A stretch of 64,000 nucleotides of DNA from Bacteroidales bacterium (GCA_016709025.1 JADJEQ010000046.1:186001-250000), one strand, 5' to 3'; counted from the first letter of the stretch, positions 8,323-17,103 are shown. The notes: generated from the letters alone by a model not told the origin. Program-made: numbers and translations.

Positions 8323-9132
8323 ATGTCCGATTTCATCTCCTTTCGTGAAACCCCCATACATTTCCGTACCACCGGTGCCGGGCCCTGGGTGGTTTTACTG
8401 CATGGCTTTATTGAATCCCTTGAGATTTGGGATGGCTTTGCCGCCATGCTTGAAAAAGATTTCAGTGTGCTGATGGTCGATCTGCCTGGTCACGGCAGAA
8501 GCGGGGTAGTGGATTTAGTTCATTCGATGGATCTGATGGCTGAGTGCGTGCTGGAGATTACTGACCACCTGCGGATTGATTCATTCACTGTTTGTGGACA
8601 TTCAATGGGTGGCTATGTGAGTCTGAAAATAGCTGAAACCCGTCCTCAGCAGGTTAAAGGCGTGGTTCTTTTCCATTCCCATGCCGCCCCTGACGATGAA
8701 ACTGCCAGGGAAAACCGGCTTCGGACTATTAAAATCGTACAACAAAACAGGTCGGGGTTTATTCACCAGTTTATTCCCGATTTGTTTGCAGAAGAGAGTA
8801 AAAAGCGGCTGGTTATTGAAATAGAATCATTAACCAACCGTGCCGCATCCACATCCGGAAAATCTGTGGTTGCAGCTTTGTATGGTATGATGGAACGAAG
8901 GGGCGGATTTGATTTTCTGATGTCAACACCCTTGCCGGTACTTTTTGTAATAGGGAAAAACGATGACCGCATGCCATACCAAAAGTTACTGGCTCAGGCC
9001 ATGCTCCCTGCCCATGCAGAAATTCTGCTTTTAGATAAAGTTGGCCATATGGGTTTTATGGAAGCGCCGGAGAAAACATTTCCTGTTATAAGGGATTTTT
9101 TCAGACGTAGCCAGCGAAAAAATAACGAATGA
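8323..9132 (+). CDS. Alpha/beta-fold hydrolase
   Basis: Soluble alpha/beta hydrolase of 269 aa. The oxyanion-hole region is VVLLHGFIES, the nucleophile elbow is GHSMGG with Ser as nucleophile, the acid is probably the Asp in FVIGKNDDRMPY, and the catalytic His is in DKVGHMGFMEAPE. The triad is complete, so it should be an active esterase, lipase or C-C hydrolase; the substrate cannot be read from sequence. No signal peptide. A related hydrolase is at 30176-30976. The final codons (KNNE and TGA) fall inside a heptamer array that continues downstream, so the extreme C-terminus may be array-derived. Confidence 0.88.
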   Translation: MSDFISFRETPIHFRTTGAGPWVVLLHGFIESLEIWDGFAAMLEKDFSVLMVDLPGHGRSGVVDLVHSMDLMAECVLEITDHLRIDSFTVCGHSMGGYVSLKIAETRPQQVKGVVLFHSHAAPDDETARENRLRTIKIVQQNRSGFIHQFIPDLFAEESKKRLVIEIESLTNRAASTSGKSVVAALYGMMERRGGFDFLMSTPLPVLFVIGKNDDRMPYQKLLAQAMLPAHAEILLLDKVGHMGFMEAPEKTFPVIRDFFRRSQRKNNE

Positions 9133-9158
9133 CGAATGTAGAATGTAGAATGACGAAT
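9124..9158 (+). repeat. Heptanucleotide array overlapping a stop codon, unit GNNGAAT
   Basis: Five in-phase 7-mers (AACGAAT, GACGAAT, GTAGAAT and so on). The first contains the end of the hydrolase gene, and the TGA stop (9130-9132) is formed at the junction of units one and two. Confidence 0.8.
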
Positions 9159-9183
9159 GTAGCCCTTCGATAAGAACTCAGGG

Positions 9184-9246
9184 TAAAAATGACGAATGAA
9201 GAATGGCAAATGAAGAATGACGAATGACAAATGAAGAATGACGAAT
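9184..9246 (+). repeat. Heptanucleotide array, unit GANRAAT
   Basis: Nine in-phase 7-mers (TAAAAAT, GACGAAT, GAAGAAT, GACAAAT and variants), continuing the family at 9124-9158 after about 25 unrelated bases. Confidence 0.8.
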
Positions 9247-9300
9247 TTGATTTACGATTGACGGTTTAAGATTTGCTAACTGCCAACTAATAAATTGAAT

Positions 9301-9370
9301 GACGAATCCGCAATCCGCATTCTGAAATCCGCAATCTGAAATTAGACATTAGAAATTAGACATTAGAAAT
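9301..9370 (+). repeat. Heptanucleotide array ending at the nadD stop codon
   Basis: Ten 7-mers in unbroken phase shift gradually in sequence: GACGAAT, CCGCAAT, CTGAAAT, TAGACAT, TAGAAAT. The last unit ends two bases before the nadD stop codon (9373-9375, minus strand). Confidence 0.85.
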
Positions 9371-9372
9371 TC

Positions 9373-9978
9373 TTACTTCAGATAGTATCCATATTTATCT
9401 ACCAGCCTGTAAACACTGTCGGGCATAAAGTATCGGGCGCTTTTGCCGTTCAGGAGGGTTGTTCTGATAAAACTTGAAGAGATATCAATTTTCGGAGCAT
9501 TTACCAATTGAACCGAAGGGTGCTCCAGCAGTTTATGATCAAGTCCGGATTCCCTTGGATATATCATAAAGCTATATTGATCAAGCAATTGTTCGTAGTT
9601 CTTCCATTTATGGAATGTTGGCAGAACATCGGTACCGGCTATCAGCACAAATTCCTTCTCCGGGTATTTCTCTGAAAGACGGGTCAGGGTATCGATGGTG
9701 TAGCTTGGACGCGGCATATGAAACTCAATATCGCTGACCCTGAAGCGGTTATCATCGGCAATGGCTGCCTGAACCATTTCCAGACGGGCATAATCGGAAA
9801 GAAGGGTGGTCTTGTCTTTAAGCGGGTTATGGGGAGAAAGTATAAACCAGACCTCTTTGAGACAGCCATATTCAATCATGTACTCAGCAATACAAAGGTG
9901 CCCGTTGTGAAGTGGGTTAAACGATCCGAAAAAGAGGCCGGTGGCTTTAGAATTTGTCGGTTTTCCCGGTTTGCTCAT
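9373..9978 (-). CDS. nadD: Nicotinate-nucleotide adenylyltransferase
   Basis: Transfers AMP from ATP to nicotinate mononucleotide, the step before NAD synthetase; cytoplasmic, 201 aa. GLFFGSFNPLHNGHLCIAEY carries the nucleotidyltransferase (T/H)xGH-type signature, and SSSFIRTTLLNGKSARY is the C-terminal phosphate-binding ISSTxIR-like motif. The chosen ATG gives a 32-base overlap with the preceding cyclase gene, which implies translational coupling. It is the last gene of yicC-gmk-cyclase-nadD. nadB (right edge) and nadK (35.1 kb) of the same pathway are also in this window. Confidence 0.94.
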   Translation of the reverse strand: MSKPGKPTNSKATGLFFGSFNPLHNGHLCIAEYMIEYGCLKEVWFILSPHNPLKDKTTLLSDYARLEMVQAAIADDNRFRVSDIEFHMPRPSYTIDTLTRLSEKYPEKEFVLIAGTDVLPTFHKWKNYEQLLDQYSFMIYPRESGLDHKLLEHPSVQLVNAPKIDISSSFIRTTLLNGKSARYFMPDSVYRLVDKYGYYLK

Positions 9979-11014
9979 AATATTTCAGCATTTTAACCAG
10001 TTTCGACATGTAAATATAGGGACCCTGGAGCACAATGGTGTTCCCATCGACTCTGGCCCTGAATTTACGCATGCCGAGAATAAAATAGTTGGCCATTTGC
10101 GGTCTGAACAACATAAAACCCTTTGAGTGTGCCGGATTCCGGTATCCAAGCTGCGTCATGATGTATGACAGTATTCTGTCAACATCTCTGATGTCATCAA
10201 ATACCACCCGCATTTTTCTTCTTGCATAGAGCGCTGCCGTGAATATAGATGCCGGAATCAGGGCGCTGTAAAGAACCGGATTTGAAAACCACGACTCAAT
10301 AAGGTCCCGGAAAGCTGAGCCTGAATGGCGCGAATCAAATGCAGCTGCAATTAGAATAAATCCTGAGATAACGATGAGTGATGAGAGGGTGGTAGCAACG
10401 AAGGATAACCCATTCCCCCTTACGTGCTCTATTTCCTTGATTCTATAACGGAAATCTGATTTTTGCTGGAAAACAGGCCGTGTTGTTTTAAATTCATCCC
10501 TGTAAATCGAAAGGGTTTTGTAAATATTATGGCTTCCCGGAAGGTTCTCCAATTCTACACCCCTGTATTCAACTGCTTTAATATCAATGATCCGGCTAAT
10601 GGCATTGTAAATAGTATCTGACATACAAACACTGCCTGGTTCGGCCAGTGCCTGAAGCCGGGCCAGAATATTCATCTGTTGCCCGAAAATGGCCCCGTTT
10701 CGTATCTCAACTTTACCTTTGTGGAGTCCGATACTTACCAGTATCCGTCTGGGCTTGAGTTTGTTTTCGTTAAATGCTTTGAGCCTTTCAAGAAAATCAA
10801 GTGAGCAAAGGTAAGCGTCGTTCACCGAAGCAAAGGAGGCGAGTACAGAGTCATCATTCCGTTTTACCAGATGGCCGTTGTATTCGGTAATCACTTCCTG
10901 CGAAATTTTATCGTGAATGGCCAGTAACTCCATGGCATCGTGTTCATCGAGTTCAAGCAGGCGACTGTAGCCCTTGATATCTGAAAACATTAATGCTACT
11001 TCTGATTTCTGCAT
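9947..11014 (-). CDS. Class III adenylate/guanylate cyclase domain protein with two membrane helices
   Basis: Putative nucleotide cyclase, 355 aa. The catalytic domain occupies about residues 5-170. It keeps the metal-binding Asp in MFSDIKGYS (D12), a second Asp in KRNDDSVLASF (D54/D55), and the IFGQQMNILARLQALAEPG segment containing the Asn and Arg expected for transition-state binding. Two hydrophobic segments follow (about 205-230 and 245-262), then a cytoplasmic tail; placing the cyclase domain before the helices is less common than the reverse. It lies 18 bases after gmk and overlaps nadD by 32 bases. cAMP versus cGMP cannot be decided from the sequence. Confidence 0.8.
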   Translation of the reverse strand: MQKSEVALMFSDIKGYSRLLELDEHDAMELLAIHDKISQEVITEYNGHLVKRNDDSVLASFASVNDAYLCSLDFLERLKAFNENKLKPRRILVSIGLHKGKVEIRNGAIFGQQMNILARLQALAEPGSVCMSDTIYNAISRIIDIKAVEYRGVELENLPGSHNIYKTLSIYRDEFKTTRPVFQQKSDFRYRIKEIEHVRGNGLSFVATTLSSLIVISGFILIAAAFDSRHSGSAFRDLIESWFSNPVLYSALIPASIFTAALYARRKMRVVFDDIRDVDRILSYIMTQLGYRNPAHSKGFMLFRPQMANYFILGMRKFRARVDGNTIVLQGPYIYMSKLVKMLKYYEQTGKTDKF

Positions 11015-11032
11015 ACCTTAATTTTACTTATC

Positions 11033-11614
11033 TTACCTGTTGTTTAAAAAATCTGTAACCCTTTTCAGCACTTCTGATTTTGCTTTTTCAAGCGAATCGT
11101 TCACGAGAATAAAATCGAAACCGGGAGCAAAATCAATTTCCCACCTTGCCTTTTCTATTCTTTTTCTGATGGTTTCATCCGAATCGGTTTTTCTGCCGGT
11201 CAGCCGGGATTCGAGTTCAGCTACAGAAGGTGGACTTACAAAGATTGCAAAGGCCTGATCGCCATAAAATTTTTTAATATTCAGACCTCCAACAACATCC
11301 ACATCAAAGATTACATGATTGCCTTCATTTATGAGCCTGTTAACTTCGGATTTGAGGGTGCCGTAAAAAGTGCCTTTATAAACCTCTTCCCACTCAAGCA
11401 ATTCATTAGCCTCAATCATCTTCCTGAAATCAGTTTCCGAAAGAAAAAAATAATCTTTACCATCAAGCTCGCCGGGTCTGATAGCCCTTGTCGTTGCTGA
11501 TATTGAAAAAGCCAATCCCAGGTCGCATGTAAGAAGATGCTTCACAATGGTTGTTTTCCCTGCGCCCGAAGGAGCAGATACAATTATAAGCTTTTTTTTA
11601 ATACCCGGATCCAT
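11033..11614 (-). CDS. gmk: Guanylate kinase
   Basis: Phosphorylates GMP to GDP with ATP; cytoplasmic, 193 aa, the normal length. The P-loop is SAPSGAGKTT, the GMP-binding region contains TTRAIRPGELDGKDYFFLS, and YGTLKSEVNRLINEGNHVIFDVDV and SRLTGRKTDSDETIRKRIEKA follow as in the family. It starts 8 bases after the yicC stop and is followed after 18 bases by the cyclase gene. Confidence 0.97.
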   Translation of the reverse strand: MDPGIKKKLIIVSAPSGAGKTTIVKHLLTCDLGLAFSISATTRAIRPGELDGKDYFFLSETDFRKMIEANELLEWEEVYKGTFYGTLKSEVNRLINEGNHVIFDVDVVGGLNIKKFYGDQAFAIFVSPPSVAELESRLTGRKTDSDETIRKRIEKARWEIDFAPGFDFILVNDSLEKAKSEVLKRVTDFLNNR

Positions 11615-11622
11615 AAATCAGC

Positions 11623-12495
11623 TTAAAGTATATTGGCCAGTTGTTCCTTTATCTTTTCGAGTTCATCTTTCATTTGTACAACAAGTTTCTGAATAGATGC
11701 ATCGTTTGCTTTCGACCCGAGTGTGTTGATTTCACGGCCAATTTCCTGGGTAACAAAGCCAAGTTTTCTTCCGTTAGCTTCATTTTCTTTCAGGGTTTCG
11801 GAAAAATAATTACAGTGTTTCAGCAAACGGACTTTCTCTTCGGTTATATCGAGTTTTTCAAGATAATAAATGATTTCCTGTTCAAACCGGTTGGAATCCA
11901 GCGAGTTGTTTTCAATAAATTCAGCAACTCCGGCCCTTAGTTTCTCACGTTGCAGTTTGTTGCGTTCTGCTTCAAAAGGCTCAACTTTGGTAAGCAGTTC
12001 ACGGATGATATCAATTCGTAAAAGAAAGTCAGCTTCGAGCAATCCCCCTTCATGCCTTCTGAATTCTTCAAACTGAACAAGCGCAGTTTTGAAGGCATTG
12101 AATATGGCTGTCCATTCTTCTTCATTGGTTTCATCGCGAAGTTGCCGGGTTACATCGGGAAGTTTCATTACGATTGACAGCAGGTCTGAATTGGTTTCTC
12201 CTGTTTCCTGCGCAAGCGATCTGAGTTCTTTGTAATAGGCAATAGCAAGTGGGTGGTTAATGGCTGCCGGCATTTCTGTTCCGGTGTAATCTACGCCCAC
12301 ATTTACTTCTACTTTCCCACGTTCAACGGCTTTGACAAGTATTGCCCTGAATTCGGATTCCCGCTCACGCATCATAGCGGGCAGCCTGAGATTCATGTCG
12401 AATTGCTTGCTGTTGAGGGCTTTTATTTCAATGGTTACCGTTTTCCCGGGAAGTATTGCAGTGGCTTTCCCATAGCCTGTCATTGATCTGACCAT
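11623..12495 (-). CDS. yicC: YicC family endoribonuclease
   Basis: Member of the YicC/YloC family, shown in E. coli to be an endoribonuclease; here 290 aa. The N-terminal signature MVRSMTGYGKA and the C-terminal segment GFVTQEIGREINTLGSKAND are diagnostic. An upstream in-frame ATG at 12513 would place the start inside the TACATTTG promoter element (12518-12511), so the ATG at 12495 is chosen. It heads the yicC-gmk-cyclase-nadD operon; linkage of yicC to gmk is common in bacteria. Confidence 0.95.
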   Translation of the reverse strand: MVRSMTGYGKATAILPGKTVTIEIKALNSKQFDMNLRLPAMMRERESEFRAILVKAVERGKVEVNVGVDYTGTEMPAAINHPLAIAYYKELRSLAQETGETNSDLLSIVMKLPDVTRQLRDETNEEEWTAIFNAFKTALVQFEEFRRHEGGLLEADFLLRIDIIRELLTKVEPFEAERNKLQREKLRAGVAEFIENNSLDSNRFEQEIIYYLEKLDITEEKVRLLKHCNYFSETLKENEANGRKLGFVTQEIGREINTLGSKANDASIQKLVVQMKDELEKIKEQLANIL

Positions 12496-12510
12496 TTTCC
12501 GAATTTTTAA

Positions 12511-12518
12511 CAAATGTA
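12511..12518 (-). promoter_or_regulatory. -7 promoter element of the yicC operon
   Basis: Reads TACATTTG on the minus strand, matching TAnnTTTG, 16 bases before the chosen yicC start. I see no good TTTG box at the right distance upstream, so this rests on one element. Confidence 0.4.
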
Positions 12519-12859
12519 CAGATTAACTTGAAAAAATACACATTATATCCATAGATGACATAACTGCCAGCCCTTTTGAAGTAAATGTCTGCTTGAATAT
12601 CATACAACCCTTCTGTAGCTGCAATATGAATTTAATGGACCGGCGGGTTATCATGATCTTTGAAATTAACATGAAAAATCAAGATTAAATTGACTTTCCG
12701 GCAATTATCTGTAACTTTACATAGAAATATTACAATTCCCGGTACGATGAATCTTTGGCCAATTCCAAAGGTTTTAATAAAAAGTCCGCTGTGTATACCA
12801 AATCCTGATTGTTGAGATAACGGATTTTATAGTTTTCATTTGATTATTTATTCAGAATT
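12519..12859. other. Divergent spacer without visible gene
   Basis: AT-rich region between the yicC operon and the LytTR regulator. I see no RNA gene, no strong hairpin and no open frame with coding character. Confidence 0.6.
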
Positions 12860-13609
12860 ATGATCAGTGCTGTAATTATTGATGATGAGGCGAGGTCACG
12901 GGAAACGATCCGTGAAATGCTCAGGTTGTATTGCAATGGAATTGAGGTTGTTGCAGAAGGCGAAGATGTAAAATCCGGAATTGAAGCTATTAAACGGCAC
13001 AATCCGCAATTAGTCCTGCTTGATATCAAAATGCCGGACGGTACCGGATTTGATCTTTTGCGTCAGATAATGCCTGTTTCATTCAGGATAGTTTTTGTAA
13101 CCGCATATGAAGAATATGCTATCAAAGCATTCAGGTTCAATGCCCTGGACTATATCACCAAACCAATTGATCCTGCTGAACTTCAAAGCGCTATTGAAAA
13201 GGCTTCCTCTATAATTGAAAATGAAGACATAAATGAGAGACTCAAAAAATTACTGAATGACTACATGAAATTTCAGGTACCGGAAAATAGAAAAATTATT
13301 TTAAAGACATCTGAAACCATTCATATTGTTGATATCGACAACATAGTGCGATGCGAATCCGACAGAAATTATACTGTTTTTCATCTCGAGGATAAAACAA
13401 AGATACTGATGTCAAAAACCATCAAGGATTACTCTGATCTTCTTGAACTTCATAGTTTTTACAGAGTCCATCATTCTCATTTAATCAACCTCAGATTTCT
13501 TGTAAAATTCAAACGTGATGAGTTGATGTGTGTTCTCAAAGATGACACCGAAATTCCTGTTTCAACCCGACGAAGGGATGAATTGCTTAAAGTACTCCGC
13601 ACCCTCTGA
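12860..13609 (+). CDS. LytTR family response regulator
   Basis: Two-domain transcription regulator of 249 aa. The receiver domain (about 1-120) has acidic residues D8/D9, phospho-acceptor D55 in LVLLDIKMPDG and the conserved Lys in YITKPIDP. The C-terminal LytTR DNA-binding domain (about 145-245) includes CESDRNYTVFHL and YRVHHSHLINLRFL. Such regulators usually act with a LytS-type histidine kinase, but none is adjacent, so this is an orphan here. Targets cannot be inferred from neighbours. Confidence 0.92.
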   Translation: MISAVIIDDEARSRETIREMLRLYCNGIEVVAEGEDVKSGIEAIKRHNPQLVLLDIKMPDGTGFDLLRQIMPVSFRIVFVTAYEEYAIKAFRFNALDYITKPIDPAELQSAIEKASSIIENEDINERLKKLLNDYMKFQVPENRKIILKTSETIHIVDIDNIVRCESDRNYTVFHLEDKTKILMSKTIKDYSDLLELHSFYRVHHSHLINLRFLVKFKRDELMCVLKDDTEIPVSTRRRDELLKVLRTL

Positions 13610-14035
13610 ACGTATGCAGTTTTTGCAGAAATTGGCCAAAATAGCTACGCTGGATAATTAAACCACTACAATTGATAATTTGTCCTGTTTTTCTAATTTT
13701 GATTTTATAACATTGCGGTTGGAAAAGTATGAGTTAAAAGAATATTTACAAGGTATTAAAGGATTTATGATAGAAGTTCATTGTTAATTTACACACTGGT
13801 TGTGATGATTGTCTGACTTTCCGGTATCCCTGTAAAATGTATTTGTCATTATTGGAAGTTCTGACTAAAGAAACTTTCGGAAATTATTCAATAAACGATT
13901 GCGAATTTATGTAATGGATACAAACGGAATATCTTAGTGGTTGACCTGAATTTCAATTCTTATACTATGTGGATGGGATTCAGTTCAAAGTATTATTAAC
14001 TAATTGAACAGAACACATACCAAAATTAAGGCCAT
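13610..14035. other. Spacer without visible gene
   Basis: AT-rich, about 420 bases between the LytTR gene and a small hypothetical gene. I see no conserved structure, array or terminator with a clear stem. Confidence 0.5.
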
Positions 14036-14344
14036 ATGATGAGTCTCGCAAGGGTCAATATATTCAAATCAAGCATTATACATGGCGGGCTGCCTTTTAT
14101 GCCTGACATTATAGAAATTGACGATACCTATGTAACCATTAAGAAAAGAAAAACACCCTTATCGGCAATATATACCATCTCAATACCTTTAAAAAATATC
14201 GTAAACATTAAAATTTTTAAATCGGGTTTCAGAACGAAGATTCTGATTGAATCATTTTCAAAAAGTTCAATTTTAGGACAAGGCTTTTCATCTCGTAAAA
14301 TAATGCAAATCAAGGACTTGTTGATAGGTTATTCTAGCCAATAA
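14036..14344 (+). CDS. Small hypothetical protein, possible PH-like fold
   Basis: 102 aa, not recognised as a named family. The pattern of short alternating strands (IIEIDDTYVTIKKR, YTISIPLKNIVNIKIFK, RTKILIESFSKSS) followed by a C-terminal helix (SSRKIMQIKDLLIGY) resembles small bacterial PH-like domains, a weak structural impression only. It has no signal peptide or membrane helix. It stands alone between AT-rich spacers, so even its coding status rests mainly on the regular strand-helix pattern. Confidence 0.5.
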   Translation: MMSLARVNIFKSSIIHGGLPFMPDIIEIDDTYVTIKKRKTPLSAIYTISIPLKNIVNIKIFKSGFRTKILIESFSKSSILGQGFSSRKIMQIKDLLIGYSSQ

Positions 14345-14500
14345 TTTGTAGAACCAAATGGTCCTTACCCTGTAAAAGTTTCTGTCATTTATCGCTGTAG
14401 CTATTTTCATAGAACAATTAAATGAAGTGCTTTAATTAAACTATCCTTTCAGCCCGGGAAATTGATAAATTTGCATAAAACCAATCCTTCTTACCCGGAA

Positions 14501-15577
14501 ATGGAAAATGAGGCTGTTCATAATGTCGCTTTGTATGACAATCCGGAGTTGTTCAGTCAGGCTATGCTTGATGATATTGCCGCGGCAAAAGATTTTATAT
14601 ATCTCGAAATGTATAAATTTGGACATGACTCCAATGGGGATCGGTTCAGGGATTTGTTGTCCGTAAAATGTGCTGAAGGTCTGCAGGTTAAGTTATTGCT
14701 TGACTCATGGGGTACACCCCCAAATCCCGTTTATTTTGGAGAAATAATCAAAAACGGGGGTGAAGTCCGCTACTTTAAAAAAATCAGATTCTTCCTCGAT
14801 TTCTTTACCAAGAACCACAGGCGAAACCACCGGAAGCTTTTAATCATAGATGACCGGATAACTTATATCGGATCAGCCAATATTACTGCATATTCAATGA
14901 AGTGGCGTGAACTGGTGCTTAAGCTTGAGGGGCCGATCACACAACTGTTCCGGAAGTCATTTCTGGACAGTTTTAAACAATACAACCGTTACATATTTAA
15001 TAGGTTTGCCTATAAAAGAGCAATACGAAACAGTGGATTTGAGATCATTCAGGATTTGCCTTCGATTTACCGGCAACAGGTCAAAAAGAAGTATGAAAAG
15101 TTAATCAGGAAGTCACATTCAGAAATTGTTATTGAATCGCCCTATTTCCTTCCGGGTTTCAAGATCAGGCGTTATCTGATGCTTGCAGCAAAGCGCGGGG
15201 TGAGTGTAAAGATAATAATGCCACTGCATTCCGATGTCAGACTTGTTGATCTCCTTAGGGATAAGTACCTGGGATATTATTTTTATAACAAAATTAAAAT
15301 ATTCTATTACCGGCCAAATAACCTGCATGCGAAATGCATGCTGGTAGACAATGAAATATTTGCAATAGGATCAGCAAATTTCGATTACAGGAGTTTCAGG
15401 TATCTGCATGAGATTATGCTGGTGGGAACCCATAAACCCATCGTAGAGTTGCTGAAGGCACATATGGACGAAACTTTGCGAGACTGCGTGGAATTTGACC
15501 TTCAGAGCTGGGCTCACCGACCATTGATTGAAAAAATATTTGGATGGTTTCTTATCCCCTTCAGGCACCTTTTCTGA
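14501..15577 (+). CDS. Phospholipase D / cardiolipin synthase family protein
   Basis: Phospholipid-modifying enzyme of the PLD superfamily, 358 aa from the ATG at 14501; the frame is open to a TTG at 14462 but the ATG start is more plausible. Two complete HKD motifs are present: HRKLLIIDDRITYIGSAN and HAKCMLVDNEIFAIGSAN. No N-terminal membrane helices are seen, unlike classic ClsA, so it is closer to ClsB-type enzymes or PLD-like transferases. The C-terminus (IEKIFGWFLIPFRHLF) could be an amphipathic membrane-binding segment. Its 3' end overlaps the convergent exporter gene by 17 bases. Confidence 0.85.
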   Translation: MENEAVHNVALYDNPELFSQAMLDDIAAAKDFIYLEMYKFGHDSNGDRFRDLLSVKCAEGLQVKLLLDSWGTPPNPVYFGEIIKNGGEVRYFKKIRFFLDFFTKNHRRNHRKLLIIDDRITYIGSANITAYSMKWRELVLKLEGPITQLFRKSFLDSFKQYNRYIFNRFAYKRAIRNSGFEIIQDLPSIYRQQVKKKYEKLIRKSHSEIVIESPYFLPGFKIRRYLMLAAKRGVSVKIIMPLHSDVRLVDLLRDKYLGYYFYNKIKIFYYRPNNLHAKCMLVDNEIFAIGSANFDYRSFRYLHEIMLVGTHKPIVELLKAHMDETLRDCVEFDLQSWAHRPLIEKIFGWFLIPFRHLF

Positions 15578-16460
15578 TATTTACTGACCTGTTTACCAGA
15601 AATACGCCGGTAAAAACCATGAACGACGCTGAGATTTTAGCCATGGTCAGGGTTTCATTATAAAGAATTATTCCGATCAGGGCTGCAATAACCGGTTGCA
15701 TATAAATGTAGTACCCGGCAACTCCCGCACTTACTGTCCGGAGTGAGTAAGAGGTAAGCAGGTAGGTAATGAATGTAGTGCCGATAACGATGTATGTTAT
15801 AGAAAACCAGGCGAATGGCGTGAATGTTTCCAATTTCATGGTAGCAACTGATGGAATACAGAAAGGGAATACGAATAAAAATCCATAAAGGAATACCCAT
15901 TTCATGATAGTGATTGCGCTATATTTTTGCATCAATGGTTTGATCAGTACCAGGTAGAGGCTATATGAAATTATGTTCATAAAAATCAGTGCATTACCCA
16001 GCATGTGATTGTCGCCATCAGAATTGAAGTTGCCTTGTACTACCAATAAAACGGCCCCTGAAGCGCCAAGGACCATTCCTGTTATCTTTGACCGGCCGGT
16101 TCTTTCTCCGGCAATCCAAACAGAGAAAAGTAATACAATAATCGGACTTCCCGAATGAATCAATGCAGTGTCAACCGGACTTGTAAGGCTCAATCCGGTA
16201 AAAAATAAGGCCTGGTTCAATGCAATTCCGGTAAGACCACAAAGTGCCAGAATTAAGTGATCTTTTCTTTCAGGGATTGCCGTACCCTTATAGAACAATG
16301 AAACAAACCAGAATAAAACAAGTGCCAACGCACCCCTCACAAAAATAATCTGCATGGGTTGCATGTATATAGGCATCAGGCCTTTGGCAATCCAGTAATT
16401 GGCGCCAAACAACAATCCGGATACAATCAGTGCAAAATGTGCTTTTGTGGATTCAGTCAT
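15561..16460 (-). CDS. EamA/DMT family transporter
   Basis: Inner-membrane drug/metabolite exporter of 299 aa with about ten transmembrane helices arranged as two EamA repeats. Residues near NQALFFTGLSLTSPVDTALIHSGSPIIVLLFS mark the first repeat, and GTTFITYLLTSYSLRTVSAG with the following YIYMQPVIAAL mark the second. The substrate is unknown; family members export amino acids, purines or other metabolites. It is convergent with the PLD gene, with a 17-base overlap of the coding regions. Confidence 0.88.
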   Translation of the reverse strand: MTESTKAHFALIVSGLLFGANYWIAKGLMPIYMQPMQIIFVRGALALVLFWFVSLFYKGTAIPERKDHLILALCGLTGIALNQALFFTGLSLTSPVDTALIHSGSPIIVLLFSVWIAGERTGRSKITGMVLGASGAVLLVVQGNFNSDGDNHMLGNALIFMNIISYSLYLVLIKPLMQKYSAITIMKWVFLYGFLFVFPFCIPSVATMKLETFTPFAWFSITYIVIGTTFITYLLTSYSLRTVSAGVAGYYIYMQPVIAALIGIILYNETLTMAKISASFMVFTGVFLVNRSVNIRKGA

Positions 16461-16503
16461 TATGGTTAGACGGAAAGCTGCAAAGGTCCGAATTCAGAAG
16501 AAT

Positions 16504-16535
16504 AAAAAAAAGCCACAGAAATTATCTGTGGCTTT
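16504..16535 (-). terminator. Factor-independent terminator of hsp20
   Basis: AAAGCCACAGA (16509-16519) and TCTGTGGCTTT (16525-16535) form an 11-bp stem with a 5-base loop. On the minus strand it is followed by a run of T, and it starts 19 bases after the hsp20 stop. Confidence 0.85.
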
Positions 16536-16553
16536 CATGGTTGGTATCTCAGA

Positions 16554-16961
16554 TTAAGAGATACTGATCTCTTTTTTAATGATTGTTTCCTCTTTGCGAG
16601 GTAAGATTATTCTCAACATGCCATCGCGAAAATCAGCACTGATTTTTTCGGTATCAATGCTTTTGGGCAGTGTAAAGTTGCGGTTTACGCCATCCAGCGA
16701 AAACTCACGGCGCAGATATTTATCATCACTCACTTCGTTCTGCTTTGCTTCTGCACTGATCTTCAACGTGTTTTGTTCAAGGTTGATGCTGAAGTCTTCT
16801 TTTGCATAACCCGGCACCGCAAGCTCAACCATAAATGAGTTCTCCTGATTATAGATATTGACCGATGGTTCGCTATTTCCGTTTGAGCGTCCTGAATTAA
16901 AAAATAATTGATCCAGAACATTAAAGCCAGCCGGCTGGGTTTTAAAACTTACTAGTGTCAT
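16554..16961 (-). CDS. Hsp20/alpha-crystallin small heat shock protein
   Basis: ATP-independent holdase chaperone, 135 aa, cytoplasmic. The alpha-crystallin domain spans about residues 35-125 (VNIYNQENSFMVELAVPGY to GMLRIILPRKEE) and ends in a short tail with the I-x-I-type motif (EISIS). Two direct copies of GCCATTTTGTC lie 100-140 bases upstream and may be regulatory. A clean terminator follows. Confidence 0.93.
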   Translation of the reverse strand: MTLVSFKTQPAGFNVLDQLFFNSGRSNGNSEPSVNIYNQENSFMVELAVPGYAKEDFSINLEQNTLKISAEAKQNEVSDDKYLRREFSLDGVNRNFTLPKSIDTEKISADFRDGMLRIILPRKEETIIKKEISIS

Positions 16962-17061
16962 TTTATGTTCCTCCGTTTGTTTTTAAAGTTTAATTTTGTT
17001 GAACGCAATCTTTCAATCTTTATGCCAAGCCATTTCTGATATTCTGTTTACAAATAAACAA

Positions 17062-17103
17062 GACAAAATGGCATGGAATCTCTCGGAAGTATGACAAAAT
17101 GGC
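17062..17103 (-). promoter_or_regulatory. Two direct GCCATTTTGTC boxes upstream of hsp20
   Basis: The 11-mer GCCATTTTGTC (minus-strand reading) occurs at 17072-17062 and 17103-17093, exactly 31 bp apart, i.e. about three helical turns on one face. It lies in the divergent spacer between hsp20 and the flippase-like gene. A repressor or activator site is inferred. Confidence 0.5.

Noticed and set aside
12860..13609. Complete two-component system
   Set aside because: No histidine kinase gene lies next to the LytTR regulator.
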